Source: Methylobacterium soli (GTDB lineage Bacteria; Pseudomonadota; Alphaproteobacteria; Rhizobiales; Beijerinckiaceae). Taken from it: a stretch of DNA of 64,000 bases. A model generated the notes under the pieces. The model had not been told where the DNA came from, did not search any database, and saw nothing but the letters and a program-made list of their open reading frames with translations. Shown one piece after another: positions 41,188-49,186 of this stretch. The stretch spans positions 30,472 through 94,471 of the forward strand of contig NZ_VZZK01000028.1 of assembly GCF_008806385.1 (NCBI RefSeq), read 5' to 3'. Numbering within the stretch: the first letter of the stretch is position 1; each line of letters opens with the position of its first letter. Made by a program: the position numbers and the translations under genes.

Positions 41188-42579
41188 TCAGCGCCCGTCC
41201 GTGGTGCGCACGCCGTACCAGAGATCCTTGACCTGGTCGTAATGGGTCTTGGCGCTGTAGGCGGCCACGGGCAACGCCGTGAAGCGGGCGGTGAGGCGGC
41301 CGATCGCCTGCACGACGCCGTAGGAGAACACGACGCGGTTGCGCTGGGCCACGATCAGGTTGACGCGGGCGTTGAGCAATTCCTGCTGCGCGTTCAGGAC
41401 GTCGAGGGTGGTGCGCTGGCCGACGCGGGCCTCCTCGCGCACGCCGTTGAGCGCCACCTCGTTGGCCTGGACCTGGGCCTGGGAGGCGATCACCTGGGCC
41501 TTGGCGGCCTCGAGCTGGCCCCAGGCCGAGACCACGGCGGCCCGGATCTGGTCGCGCACCTGCTCGACCTGGATGCGGGCCTGCCCGACCTGCTCCTTGG
41601 CCTGGCGGATCTGCGCGTATTCCTGGCCGCCCTGGTAGATCGGGATCGTCAGCCGGCCGAGGATCGAGGCGGCGACGCCGTTCGAGTTGCGGATCTGCTG
41701 GTCGTAGCTCTGGGCGACCGAGCCCTGCAGGCTGACGCTCGGGTAGAGCGCGCCCTCAAGCACCTTCACCTGCGCCTCCGCGGCATCGACCGCGTGCATC
41801 TGCGACAGGATCGAGGGGTGCTCCTTGAGGCCGATATCGACCGCGGCGTTGAGGCTGGCCGGGACGTAGCGGTCGAGGGGACGGCCGGGGGCGAGCTGGC
41901 GCGGCTCGACGCCGATCACCTGCCGGTAGATGCCGATCGAGGAGCGCAGCTGCGACTCGGAGGCGCTGACCTGCGAGCGGGCGCCGGCGAGGCGCGCCTC
42001 GGCCTGGGCCACGTCGGTGCGGGTCACCTCGCCGACATTGAAGCGGTCGCGGGTCTGGCGGAGTTGCTCCTCGAGCACCTCGACGTTGTTGCGGTTGAGC
42101 TCCAGGTTGGCGGTGTCGCGCAGGACGTCCATGTAGGCCTGGGCGGCGTTGAACAGGGTCGAGAGCTCGGTGAAGCGCAGGCTCTCGCGCTGGCTGTAGA
42201 CGGTCGATTCCGCGCGCCGGGTGGAGTTGTCGGTCTGGAAGCCGTTGAACAGGTTCTGGGTGACGGTGATGCCCGCCTGCCCCGGGATCAGGGTCTGCCG
42301 CAGGTTCGCGCCGGAGAGGTTGCCCTCGGTGTAGGTGGTGCCGATGCTGGCCTGGACGCCGACGGTGGGCCGGTAGCCCGACTGCGCGATGGCCACGTTC
42401 TCATCCGTCGCGCGCACGCCGGCACGCCCCGCATTGAGCTGCGGGTTGCCCGCATAGGCCCGTGCCAACGCGCTCTCCAGCGTCTCGGCCCGGACCGGGC
42501 TGGCGGCCGCGATGCTGGCCGCGGCAGCGATGCCGGTCAGCCGAAGCGCGGGGCGCGTCGCAGGTTTGCGTCTACTCAC
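41188..42579 (-). CDS. tolC: TolC-family outer membrane protein
   Basis: A 463-residue outer membrane efflux channel. A signal peptide ends near residue 31 (AAASIAAASPVRAETLESA) and two TolC/OEP repeats of long helices follow, for example LRDTANLELNRNNVEVLEEQ and QIRAAVVSAWGQLEAAKAQV. The C-terminal NLIVAQRNRVVFSYGVVQAI is typical of alphaproteobacterial TolC. The start is a GTG at 42577-42579. It sits 347 bases from the pcm stop, and a TolC-pcm neighbourhood is conserved. The partner inner-membrane pump is not in the window. Confidence 0.92.
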   Translation of the reverse strand: MSRRKPATRPALRLTGIAAAASIAAASPVRAETLESALARAYAGNPQLNAGRAGVRATDENVAIAQSGYRPTVGVQASIGTTYTEGNLSGANLRQTLIPGQAGITVTQNLFNGFQTDNSTRRAESTVYSQRESLRFTELSTLFNAAQAYMDVLRDTANLELNRNNVEVLEEQLRQTRDRFNVGEVTRTDVAQAEARLAGARSQVSASESQLRSSIGIYRQVIGVEPRQLAPGRPLDRYVPASLNAAVDIGLKEHPSILSQMHAVDAAEAQVKVLEGALYPSVSLQGSVAQSYDQQIRNSNGVAASILGRLTIPIYQGGQEYAQIRQAKEQVGQARIQVEQVRDQIRAAVVSAWGQLEAAKAQVIASQAQVQANEVALNGVREEARVGQRTTLDVLNAQQELLNARVNLIVAQRNRVVFSYGVVQAIGRLTARFTALPVAAYSAKTHYDQVKDLWYGVRTTDGR

Positions 42580-42983
42580 GTCGATCAGCCCTTGCGGTTT
42601 CTCGAAGGAACCGGATTCCCGTCTCGCGACGGTTGTGGCGCGTTGATACGCACCTTCCAGTTAAGCCCGCCCTAGCGCCGACATTAGCCGAGCTTGAACC
42701 GTCGGGCCCAGGGGCCCGGGGGTCCTGGCGGAAGAATCGTGGGAAGGTGGCGCATAAAAGCGACACTCGCAGAGCGCGAATTCAGGCGGATTCCGCCGAT
42801 TTCACGTTGCAAGAACACGGGGTTGCCGCCGACAGGGCCTCCCGCGTCCTGATTCGTACCAAAGCACCCGGGCCGCGTTCCGGCAAGGAGCGCCGCGCCC
42901 CGCCACGCCCCGGCCGGGCCATGGCCCGGCATCCGAGGCGCGCGCGCCCGCCCGATTCCCACGGCGCGCGGGGCCTTCTGCAA
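42580..42983. other. Intergenic interval without a supported gene
   Basis: Between the tolC start and pcm stop; no frame with family support is visible. GC-rich inverted repeats such as GGGCCCAGGGGCCC occur near 42703-42718. The interval probably contains the tolC promoter and the end of the pcm transcript. Confidence 0.4.
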
Positions 42984-43637
42984 TCAGAACGAGAAGCCGG
43001 CCTCGGCCGCGAAGGCGGAGAGGCCCGGCAGGTTCGCGTCGAAGAGGGGGCGCGCCCCGAAGGCGTCGCCGGCCCGCACGAACAGCGTGGTCTTGGCGGC
43101 GCGATCCGGCCCCATCACGCAGACGAGGCGTCCCCCATCCTTGAGCTGGTCGAGGAGGGCCTGGGGCCGCAGCTCGACGCGGCCCTCCACCAGGATGGCA
43201 TCGTAGGGCCCCTGCTCGGGCGCGCCGGCAGCCAGCGGCGCCTCGCGCAGCTCGATCTCGGCCCCGAGCCGTTCCCGCGCGGCCTGCGCCAGGGCCGTGA
43301 CCGGCTCCAGGGCCAGCACCCGCCCGCCGAGGCGGGCCAGGATGGCGGCGGCGTATCCGTAGCCCGCCCCGATATCGAGGACGCGGTTGCCGGGCCGGAT
43401 CGCCAGGGCCTGGATCATCCGGGCCAGGACCATCGGGGCCGGCAGGAAGCGGACGTCGCCGTCCTGGTCCCCGAGGCGCAGGGTCTGGTCGATATAGGCG
43501 AAATCCTCGCGGCCCGGGGGCACGAAACGCTCGCGCGGCACGGCGTCGAACGCGTCCAGGACCGCAATGTCGTTCACGTCGAAGGTCCGCAGCTGACAAT
43601 CGACCATGAGGCGTCGCGCCTGCGCATAATCGAGCAT
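42984..43637 (-). CDS. pcm: Protein-L-isoaspartate O-methyltransferase
   Basis: A 217-residue SAM-dependent methyltransferase. The PCMT pattern is clear: ARRLMVDCQLRTFDVNDIAV, RERFVPPGREDFAYIDQTLR, the SAM motif NRVLDIGAGYGYAAAILARL, and GPYDAILVEGRVELRPQALL. It repairs isoaspartyl damage or belongs to the alphaproteobacterial branch adjacent to TolC whose function is less certain. The ATG at 43635-43637 (MLDYAQARR) is preferred; an open frame continues upstream without support. The last residues are AEAGFSF. Confidence 0.9.
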   Translation of the reverse strand: MLDYAQARRLMVDCQLRTFDVNDIAVLDAFDAVPRERFVPPGREDFAYIDQTLRLGDQDGDVRFLPAPMVLARMIQALAIRPGNRVLDIGAGYGYAAAILARLGGRVLALEPVTALAQAARERLGAEIELREAPLAAGAPEQGPYDAILVEGRVELRPQALLDQLKDGGRLVCVMGPDRAAKTTLFVRAGDAFGARPLFDANLPGLSAFAAEAGFSF

Positions 43638-43843
43638 GATGGCTGGTATCCCTCGACGCGTGTCGGTCTCGCGCCCTCGGCCGGGCCCGGGCGGGTCCGG
43701 GCCGGACGCCCAAGCTGGCGGGTTTGTCGTGGATCGGCCCGCAAAAGGCAAGGTTCCCGCGCGAAGGCCGGCGGCCCCCTGTCAGGCCCGCCCTCGCGCG
43801 CCCGGGACGGGGATGCGGCGGGTCGTCGATGCTGGATGAAGAT

Positions 43844-43917
43844 TGGAGGCCTCGGAGGGAATCGAACCCCCGTGCAAGGATTTGCAGTCCTCTGCGTAAC
43901 CACTCCGCCACGAGGCC
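43844..43917 (-). tRNA. tRNA-Cys (GCA)
   Basis: Folds as a 74-base tRNA on the minus strand. The acceptor stem is GGCCTCG with CGAGGCC, the anticodon loop reads CTGCAAA with GCA anticodon, the T-loop is GGTTCGATTCC, and the 3' end is encoded as TCCA with the U73 typical of tRNA-Cys. Confidence 0.97.
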
Positions 43918-44202
43918 GTCCGGCGCGGGCGGCCCTCGAGTCGGGGCCGGCAAGCGCGCCCCCGCCCGGGCGGCCGGTGCGGGGGAGAGGGGTCTCTAGC
44001 AGAGGCATGGTGCGGTGGGCAACGGTGTTTCTCTCCGCTCCCTCGCCCCGTCGCCCGCCCTTCGCCGCGCCCCTGCGGGCCCTCGCGCGCGTACCGTGAT
44101 CGCCGGATGTCCCCGCCCCGCGGCTTCGTGACGGAATCGTCAAACAACCCGCAAAAGCACCCTTGCGCCCGGCATCCCCGATGTGTAGACACCCGGCCGT
44201 GG

Positions 44203-44278
44203 TCCCCGATAGCTCAGTTGGTAGAGCAAGCGACTGTTAATCGCTTTGTCGCAGGTTCGAGTCCTGCTCGGGGAGCCA
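44203..44278 (+). tRNA. tRNA-Asn (GTT), attachment site of the adjacent prophage
   Basis: A 76-base tRNA with acceptor stem TCCCCGA/TCGGGGA, D-arm GCTCAGTTGGTAGAGC, anticodon loop CTGTTAA (GTT), T-loop GGTTCGAGTCC and encoded GCCA end. It is intact, although the neighbouring integrase gene lies 88 bases downstream; integration therefore restored the tRNA 3' end. Confidence 0.97.
44250..44278 (+). other. Presumed attL core at the tRNA-Asn 3' end
   Basis: The T-arm and acceptor 3' half of tRNA-Asn (GCAGGTTCGAGTCCTGCTCG and the following bases) is the usual integration core for tRNA-targeting tyrosine recombinases, and the integrase gene is next to it. I found no second copy in the window, so attR must lie beyond base 64000. 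Limits are approximate. Confidence 0.5.
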
Positions 44279-44366
44279 AATACCTTCAGGCACTTAGCGC
44301 GATTTCCAGCCGGAGCTTGTTACCGGCATTTTTCAGTCTGTTACCGCAGTCTGTTCTGGAAGCGTT

Positions 44367-45572
44367 TCAGCCTTCTTTGCGGCCCCTTCGGCGGGCCGCC
44401 CGCAGCTCTGCCACGCGGCTCGACTGCACCACCCCTCCCCGGTTGTAGATCATCGTCGTCGACATCTGCGTGTGCGTCGCCGTGCGCATCACGTCGGCCG
44501 GCTCCGCGCCCGCCTCGAAGGCTTCCGACACGGCGCCCGCGCGGCTGTCCATGTTCCAGACCTCGTCCGGCCAGCCCGCGGCGCGTGCGATCTTCCGGAA
44601 CGTGTGCGAGAAGTGGGTCCGCTTCCACGGCTTGCCCGAGCGCTCGTCGATCAGGATCGGCCCGACCCCTCGCGGCGGCAGCTCGGCCACGATGTCGGGA
44701 TGCACTCGTAGATCATGCTCGGCCACCTCGTTGCCGTTCGACTTCGACGTCGGCTTGCGCAGGAGCATGGCCGCATCGATGTGGCTCCAGATCAGCCCCC
44801 AGTGCCAGACCCAGGCGCCGTCCGTGATCGCGCCGGCGATGCGCGCCCGCTCGTCCTCCGAGGGGCGGTACCACTCGCCGATGACGTCCTTCTGCCGCAG
44901 ACCCAACTCGAACTGCAGGGTGACGGCGAGTGCGATGCTCGCCCGCCCGGCCTCGTGCGCGGCCTGCCGTAGGGCGACGATCTGCTCGTAGGTTGGCCGA
45001 CGCTTGCGCGCCTTCGGCATCCGGAACTCGGTCTTCTCCAGCACGGCCGCGAGCTCGATCGCGTCGCTGTCGCGCAGCTCGCACCCATAATTCACGGCTC
45101 GGCGGAGCGTCTGGATACAGGCGTAGGCGCTGCGCTCGCCGAGCTCAGCGACCCATTCCTTGTGCCAGCGGCGCACGTCGCGCCCAACGATCTGCGACAG
45201 GTACTCGTCGCCGGCCTTGTCGACGAGGTGCCGGATGTACTTGCTGTAGAAGGTGCGGGTGTCCTGCCGCTTCTCGTGGAAGGGCGAGTCGGGATCGGTC
45301 TCGAACGCACGGCAAACCCAGGCGAGGGTGCCTTCCGGCGCAGCGTTGCGTGCGGGCTCCCGGCCCGAGGCCCATTCTATCATCTCGGCGTGCAGGATGG
45401 CGCAGCGGGACGCGATCTCGGGGGAGGGCCACTCGCCGAACAGGCGAACGGTCTTGGGCAGGTAGCCCTTCGCGACGAGCTTCTCGTCCGCGACCCAGTA
45501 GAGATCGACGCGCCCGTTGTGGCGCTTCATGCGCTTAAGACCTGGCGCGTACAGGTCGTGGTCTTTGGGCAT
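44367..45572 (-). CDS. int: Tyrosine-type integrase
   Basis: A 401-residue recombinase. The N-terminal part includes an SAM-like core-binding domain (around residues 80-180: SYAC-type SAYACIQTLRRAVNYG). The catalytic domain holds the first arginine in QFELGLRQKDVIGEW, the box II HTFRKIARAAGWPDEVWNMD, a later His in TATHTQMSTTM and the probable nucleophile Tyr in MIYNRGGVV. The ATG at 45570-45572 is preferred; a start at 45626 is possible. Its stop lies 88 bases from tRNA-Asn and it overlaps the excisionase-like gene upstream by 38 bases, a usual arrangement for a phage integration module. Confidence 0.92.
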   Translation of the reverse strand: MPKDHDLYAPGLKRMKRHNGRVDLYWVADEKLVAKGYLPKTVRLFGEWPSPEIASRCAILHAEMIEWASGREPARNAAPEGTLAWVCRAFETDPDSPFHEKRQDTRTFYSKYIRHLVDKAGDEYLSQIVGRDVRRWHKEWVAELGERSAYACIQTLRRAVNYGCELRDSDAIELAAVLEKTEFRMPKARKRRPTYEQIVALRQAAHEAGRASIALAVTLQFELGLRQKDVIGEWYRPSEDERARIAGAITDGAWVWHWGLIWSHIDAAMLLRKPTSKSNGNEVAEHDLRVHPDIVAELPPRGVGPILIDERSGKPWKRTHFSHTFRKIARAAGWPDEVWNMDSRAGAVSEAFEAGAEPADVMRTATHTQMSTTMIYNRGGVVQSSRVAELRAARRRGRKEG

Positions 45573-45837
45573 CGGTACCCTCCTCTCCCCGGCGAAGCGG
45601 CCGGGCGGAAGCATGTTCGCCGACATGGTGACGGCGGTCGAGGAAGGCTTTGACGGCCGGCCAGTAGCGGCCGCCCATCATGACGTCGACCTTCGGGAAT
45701 CCGCCGCGCTCGAGGACTGTGGCGAGGCTCGGCCAAGTCTTGGCGCGGCCGGGCCCGACGACGAAGCGAGCGATCTCGTCCTCCGTCGGGTAGAGGCAGG
45801 TCGGCTCGGCGCGCTCCTGGGAACGGGACGTGGACAT
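45535..45837 (-). CDS. Excisionase-like DNA-binding protein
   Basis: A 100-residue protein whose residues 15-70 form a small winged-helix or MerR/AlpA-like domain: YPTEDEIARFVVGPGRAKTW, SLATVLERGGFPKVDVMMGG, RYWPAVKAFLDRRHHV. Proteins of this type next to a tyrosine integrase usually control excision. The C-terminal 30 residues are basic and unstructured. It starts immediately upstream of int with overlap. The family assignment is by fold pattern and position, not a clear named match. Confidence 0.6.
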   Translation of the reverse strand: MSTSRSQERAEPTCLYPTEDEIARFVVGPGRAKTWPSLATVLERGGFPKVDVMMGGRYWPAVKAFLDRRHHVGEHASARPLRRGEEGTDAQRPRPVRARS

Positions 45838-45840
45838 GGT

Positions 45841-46053
45841 TCAGGCGCCCTCCCCTCCAAACGTCCGCTCGATCGCATCCCCTGCCGCAGCCATCACGCC
45901 CCGAGCATGAGCGCGGGCCTCCTCGCGGTTCAGGCGCAGCACCACGATCATCGGCTCGCCCTCGGTGGCGATGGTCGTCGTGAGATCGACCGTACCGTCG
46001 GGGTTGCGGGTTGTGGTGAGGGTCCAGGTGTCTGCCTGCTGCTCGTCAGCCAT
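45841..46053 (-). CDS. Small phage protein, unknown
   Basis: A 70-residue protein, MADEQQADTWTLTTTRNPDG then TVDLTTTIATEGEPMIVVLR and a helical C-terminus (REEARAHARGVMAAAGDAIE). Probably a small strand-plus-helix domain; no family recognised. ATG at 46051-46053. It precedes the excisionase-like gene by three bases in the same direction. The next gene upstream overlaps it by eight bases. Confidence 0.6.
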   Translation of the reverse strand: MADEQQADTWTLTTTRNPDGTVDLTTTIATEGEPMIVVLRLNREEARAHARGVMAAAGDAIERTFGGEGA

Positions 46054-46474
46054 GGCGCACCTCATGCATCAAACCCAACATTACTCCGGAAGATCCCTGG
46101 AGGCGGCGGTGGCCCGGCATTATTAAAGTAAACGATCCCAAATTTGCGCTGCTGGCTACGGGTGCATTCCGATGTCTCAGTTTTTCAAAATGATATTCGA
46201 TATGATCTGCCTGGGTATTGGCGTTACAGCATTTGTCATGATCACACGCGACATGTTGTTCTTCGAGAACGCCAAGGATGATGCAGAGCAAGACACGCAG
46301 AGCTAACGCCACCCCGCGCGCTTCGGCCGGGCTCAGCGCGGCCCATGCGTCGGCCGAGATCGACCCGAAGTTGCGCATCACGCCGAGTTCGAGGGTGACC
46401 TCGCCGTTGCAGGTCCGGACGGCGATCGCGGAGCCCTGGTGCGGGTCGGTGCCGGTGCGGTCGTGGTAGGTCAT
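46046..46474 (-). CDS. Phage protein, C-terminal part doubtful
   Basis: The frame encodes 142 residues. The first 60 (MTYHDRTGTDPHQGSAIAVR, GEVTLELGVMRNFGSISADA, WAALSPAEARGVALALR) look like a normal GC-rich phage protein. From about residue 62 onward it reads through an A+T-rich stretch in a cysteine- and histidine-rich sequence unlike the first part, and a better frame exists on the other strand there (46172-46306). The native protein may therefore have been shorter and extended by an insertion of foreign sequence. Overlaps the gene on either side. Confidence 0.45.
   Translation of the reverse strand: MTYHDRTGTDPHQGSAIAVRTCNGEVTLELGVMRNFGSISADAWAALSPAEARGVALALRVLLCIILGVLEEQHVACDHDKCCNANTQADHIEYHFEKLRHRNAPVASSANLGSFTLIMPGHRRLQGSSGVMLGLMHEVRHG
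46172..46306 (+). CDS. 44-residue membrane peptide in an A+T-rich patch
   Basis: MSQFFKMIFDMICLGIGVTA continues FVMITRDMLFFENAKDDAEQ and DTQS, giving one hydrophobic segment followed by an acidic tail. Codon use and base composition differ from the neighbouring genes and it is antisense to the doubtful end of the gene at 46046-46474. No family recognised. Confidence 0.45.
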   Translation: MSQFFKMIFDMICLGIGVTAFVMITRDMLFFENAKDDAEQDTQS

Positions 46475-46542
46475 GCTGCGGCTCCGTCGCCGAGCACGCT
46501 GACAGGGGCAGCCGGGATACGGGTGACGAAATCACCGGCCAT
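46471..46542 (-). CDS. Very small ORF upstream of the phage gene at 46046
   Basis: Encodes only MAGDFVTRIPAAPVSVLGDG plus AAA. A purine-rich GAGAGGAGAGCAGG stands before the ATG at 46540-46542, and its stop overlaps the next ATG (ATGA at 46471-46474), which suggests translational coupling rather than chance. Function unknown. Confidence 0.35.
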   Translation of the reverse strand: MAGDFVTRIPAAPVSVLGDGAAA

Positions 46543-46684
46543 CCTGCTCTCCTCTCGTTCATTCCATCCATAACGGGAAATATGCGTTCCAAAGTTGCCG
46601 TTGATCGTCGTGTATCGAATTAACTTACTGGCAGTCCCTGGAGCCTGAGATCTCGCAAGATCTCGACGCGGGTGAGGTGCTGCC

Positions 46685-46933
46685 GTGATTTTGCATTCAG
46701 AAGCCAATGCTCGCTCAGCGCTGGTAGACGCGGAGATTCTGCTCCGGGACTGGCCACGGAGGTTTGAGTGCAAAGCCGTTCGGTTGACAGGTGGCCGGGC
46801 GCTGGTCGCAACGAGGTTCGTGAAAGACCTCCCCGACTGGTTCTGTCTCTCGTTGGCGCCCCACTTCGAGCCGCAACCCTGCACAGTGATCTGGCGCGGG
46901 CGCGACACACTGAAGGTCATGATGTTCGAGTGA
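46685..46933 (+). CDS. PilZ-like small protein
   Basis: An 82-residue protein (MILHSEANARSALVDAEILL, ECKAVRLTGGRALVATRFVK, DWFCLSLAPHFEPQPCTVIW, RGRDTLKVMMFE). The beta-rich pattern with an arginine-rich entry resembles the small PilZ-like proteins found widely in Methylobacterium, but the RxxxR / DxSxxG c-di-GMP motifs are not clearly present. The start is the GTG at 46685. It converges with the gene at 46944. Confidence 0.5.
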   Translation: MILHSEANARSALVDAEILLRDWPRRFECKAVRLTGGRALVATRFVKDLPDWFCLSLAPHFEPQPCTVIWRGRDTLKVMMFE

Positions 46934-46943
46934 CTGCGGCGGG

Positions 46944-47594
46944 TCATGCCGCCACCTCGCGCAGCAGGGCGTCGATGTTGGCCCGGTGGACGCTAAAGCT
47001 GATCGCGGCAATCCAGGGGTTTGCGAGCCAGGAACCTTTGCCGTGCAGGCGTTCCCACAGCTGCTCGAAGGCGATGCGGTGCAAATGCTCGTTGCCGACG
47101 CCGTGGTCGCAGATTGGCTCCACGCCCTCAGCCTTCGAGTCGGCTTCGCTAATGTCCTGCAGCCGCTCAACCCGCACATCGGTCACGACCAGCGTCAGGC
47201 GCGACGCCCAGCGCGGCATGTGGATGGACGGGCGCCAGCGCGCGATCTCACCCTCAACGGTGCCCTCATCGGCCCGGTAGAACCCGCGTTCGGCAAGGGC
47301 CTGCGCGCCCGGGTCGCCGTGGGTCAGAGCGTCGAGCGGGGCCCACGCTTCCCGGACATAGAGCCGATCGCCGACCGTGTAAGGCAGCGGGAGAGCCGCG
47401 AGACATCCTGTGCTCTCGCAGATGACTTCGGGGTCGCGGCCTCGCTCGTCGGTCTCCACCACGATCTTGAGCGGATCGGTGAAGATGCCGGCGGCCCAAC
47501 CGGGGAACCGAACGAGGCGCCGCGTCTGCGTCTTTCGGCCAGCCAGTAGCGCGCGGACCATGGGCGCGCTGAAGATGATGGGACGATCGCTCAT
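46944..47594 (-). CDS. Phage protein of the ASCH-like 'PMVRALLAGRKTQTRR' type
   Basis: A 216-residue protein beginning SDRPIIFSAPMVRALLAGRK with TQTRRLV, then GDRLYVREAWAP and LTLVVTDVRVERLQDISEAD, AFEQLWERLHGKGSW and NPWIAAISF near the end. The pattern (short strand, QTRR, an aromatic VREAW segment, RVERLQDI) recurs in phage genomes and has an ASCH-like RNA-binding fold appearance; biochemical function is not established. It is the last gene of a leftward operon; its start overlaps the preceding stop by four bases. Confidence 0.7.
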   Translation of the reverse strand: MSDRPIIFSAPMVRALLAGRKTQTRRLVRFPGWAAGIFTDPLKIVVETDERGRDPEVICESTGCLAALPLPYTVGDRLYVREAWAPLDALTHGDPGAQALAERGFYRADEGTVEGEIARWRPSIHMPRWASRLTLVVTDVRVERLQDISEADSKAEGVEPICDHGVGNEHLHRIAFEQLWERLHGKGSWLANPWIAAISFSVHRANIDALLREVAA

Positions 47595-47857
47595 GCCACC
47601 CGTCCTTCTTCCTGATCTGCAGGCGTGCTCGTAGGCGAAGCGGGGCGGCCGAGAGCGGCCATGGTGCGGGCCGGCGCGTAGGTCGGCACCTCGACAAAGC
47701 CGAGGGCGTTCAGGATGGCTGGGCTGGGCTTGCGGACGCGCGTGAGCACGTAGTGGATCGTCTGGACCGAGATACCGGCCCGACCGCCCCAGCGCTTGCG
47801 CCCGCCCGCGGCCGAGATCTCGCGCTCGAGAACGGCAATGACGTCATCCTGGGTCAT
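47591..47857 (-). CDS. Small HTH-containing phage protein
   Basis: An 88-residue protein. Residues 20-50 (RKRWGGRAGISVQTIHYVLT) form a helix-turn-helix of the Cro/C1 type, followed by RVRKPSPAILNALGFVEVPT. The C-terminal half is unstructured. Part of the leftward overlapping operon. It may be an additional repressor or early regulator; no close family recognised. ATG at 47855-47857. Confidence 0.65.
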   Translation of the reverse strand: MTQDDVIAVLEREISAAGGRKRWGGRAGISVQTIHYVLTRVRKPSPAILNALGFVEVPTYAPARTMAALGRPASPTSTPADQEEGRVA

Positions 47858-48078
47858 CACCGCTCTCCCGCCAGCGCGAGCGCGGCCTTGGCGATGTCCC
47901 GCGCCTCGTCGTGCGTCCGCGTGGCCGCGACGCGCTCCAGCGCCTGCCACAGCACCTCCGGATCCAGCGGCGTGTGGATCGGGATGTGCCGGCGCGCGGC
48001 GCGGGATTCCCGGATCAGATCGCGAGGCGGGACGCTGAAATCGGGGATCGTCGAAAAGGCGTTGTCGGGGCGGGTCAT
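47857..48078 (-). CDS. Small phage protein, unknown
   Basis: A 73-residue protein (MTRPDNAFSTIPDFSVPPRD, HIPIHTPLDPEVLWQALERV, then an alpha-helical C-terminus EARDIAKAALALAGER). No family recognised. The ATG at 48076-48078 overlaps the next gene's stop; the stop overlaps the start of the HTH gene by one base. Leftward early operon. Confidence 0.6.
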   Translation of the reverse strand: MTRPDNAFSTIPDFSVPPRDLIRESRAARRHIPIHTPLDPEVLWQALERVAATRTHDEARDIAKAALALAGER

Positions 48079-48266
48079 GCGGCCACCCCACAAGCCCAGA
48101 CCGTCACGGGCCCGCCGGCCGCGATGGCGACGCCGAGCAGCATCAGCGCCAGTGCGGTGAGGTCGGGGTCACCGGCCTCGGTGCGGGGCATGCGCAGCCA
48201 GGGCCAGGCGACGAAGAGGGCGGCGAGCACGATGACGGCCGTCAGGAGGGCGATGATGAGGGGCAT
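48075..48266 (-). CDS. Small phage membrane protein with two helices
   Basis: A 63-residue protein with two membrane segments (MPLIIALLTAVIVLAALFVA and LTALALMLLGVAIAAGGPVT). No family recognised. It lies in the leftward operon; its ATG overlaps the stop of the gene at 48266-48706 in a TGATG arrangement. Confidence 0.6.
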   Translation of the reverse strand: MPLIIALLTAVIVLAALFVAWPWLRMPRTEAGDPDLTALALMLLGVAIAAGGPVTVWACGVAA

Positions 48267-48706
48267 CACGCCACCTCAAGATCGGCAGCCGGGGCGGTGA
48301 CCGTCAGGTCGTCCACGATCGCGGCGCGCTCGTTCGCATGCTTGCCCAGACGGTGGACGTGCAGCTCAGTGGCGCCAATCCGAAGCGCCTCACCCGTCCA
48401 GGCCGCGATGCGCCCGACGATGCCGTCTGCGATGATGCTGATGGGCTCGGCAATGCCGGCCTCATCCCGCCGCACCGCGATCATGACGCCTGGGCCGGCA
48501 TCGACAACGTTCGTCGTCGTCAGCTGGTGCACACCCACCACGTAGCGTTTGCCCGATACGCCGCGCCAGGCGGACAGGGCGAGAGCCGGGGTGCCGGAGA
48601 GCCCGGTGGCCGTGCGCAGGCGCTCCTCGCGGACGTTGGCGCGTTTGGAGCGGTCATCTTTCAGGTCTTGCAGGAAGCGGAAGTTGTCGAAGGTGCGGCG
48701 GCGCAT
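48266..48706 (-). CDS. Phage protein, unknown; first gene of the leftward operon
   Basis: A 146-residue protein (MRRRTFDNFRFLQDLKDDRS, then GTPALALSAWRGVSGKRYVV, PGVMIAVRRDEAGIAEPISI and a helical C-terminus). No family recognised. The ATG at 48704-48706 is chosen because the region immediately upstream carries repressor-type operators (48747-48790), which would be inside the gene if it started further upstream. Confidence 0.6.
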   Translation of the reverse strand: MRRRTFDNFRFLQDLKDDRSKRANVREERLRTATGLSGTPALALSAWRGVSGKRYVVGVHQLTTTNVVDAGPGVMIAVRRDEAGIAEPISIIADGIVGRIAAWTGEALRIGATELHVHRLGKHANERAAIVDDLTVTAPAADLEVA

Positions 48707-48746
48707 CGGGCGGCTCCATCGCGGGGTGGCGATGGGCAGGATCATA

Positions 48747-48790
48747 ATGGGCAAATGCCCTATGTCAACGCCGTAATGGGCAATAGCCCT
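48747..48790. promoter_or_regulatory. Predicted CI operators before the leftward early operon
   Basis: Two inverted repeats, GGGCAAATGCCC (48749-48760) and GGGCAATAGCCC (48778-48789), centres 29 bases apart, plus separate half-sites GGGCA at 48734-48738 and TGCCC at 48798-48802. The same 12-base palindrome is found between the CI and Cro genes (50174-50185), so a single repressor probably controls both promoters. Confidence 0.65.
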
Positions 48791-48925
48791 CAGTGTATGC
48801 CCATCGGCTTTATCCACCTCTGTCCACAGGCGCTGAAAAATTCGGTCCGGAACCGTTCTTTATGTTCTTCCTTTGTTCTCAGAACACGGGCAGCCTGAGC
48901 GTACTCACCCAGACGGAGTCGGCGC

Positions 48926-49186
48926 ATGTCGGAGGTCACGTTCTACGTTTTCCAACCCTTCAAGCGAGCTGCAAAGGGCAACCGCATCATCGCTGGCGAC
49001 GCAGTGCAGGTGCCCAACCGGCGTAGCGCGGAACGCGCAGTCGAAGCACTTCGCGGAGGCTTGGTCGGGGCGCTCGCCTTCTCACGGACTGGCGATCCAA
49101 CGGAAGGCGAATGGGGCGATGCTGAACTGATCGCCCAGAACGGTTTGATCCCCGAAGAATTCCTGTCAGCGAGCCTGCCCTGGTGA
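48926..49186 (+). CDS. Phage or host small protein, unknown
   Basis: An 86-residue protein beginning MSEVTFYVFQPFKRAAKGNR with a strand-rich start (VQVPNRRSAERAVEALRGGL) and GALAFSRTGDPTEGEWGDAE. A family of similar proteins is known in Methylobacterium and Bradyrhizobium but has no assigned function. ATG at 48926. Its stop overlaps the GTG start of the next gene (GTGA). Confidence 0.65.
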   Translation: MSEVTFYVFQPFKRAAKGNRIIAGDAVQVPNRRSAERAVEALRGGLVGALAFSRTGDPTEGEWGDAELIAQNGLIPEEFLSASLPW

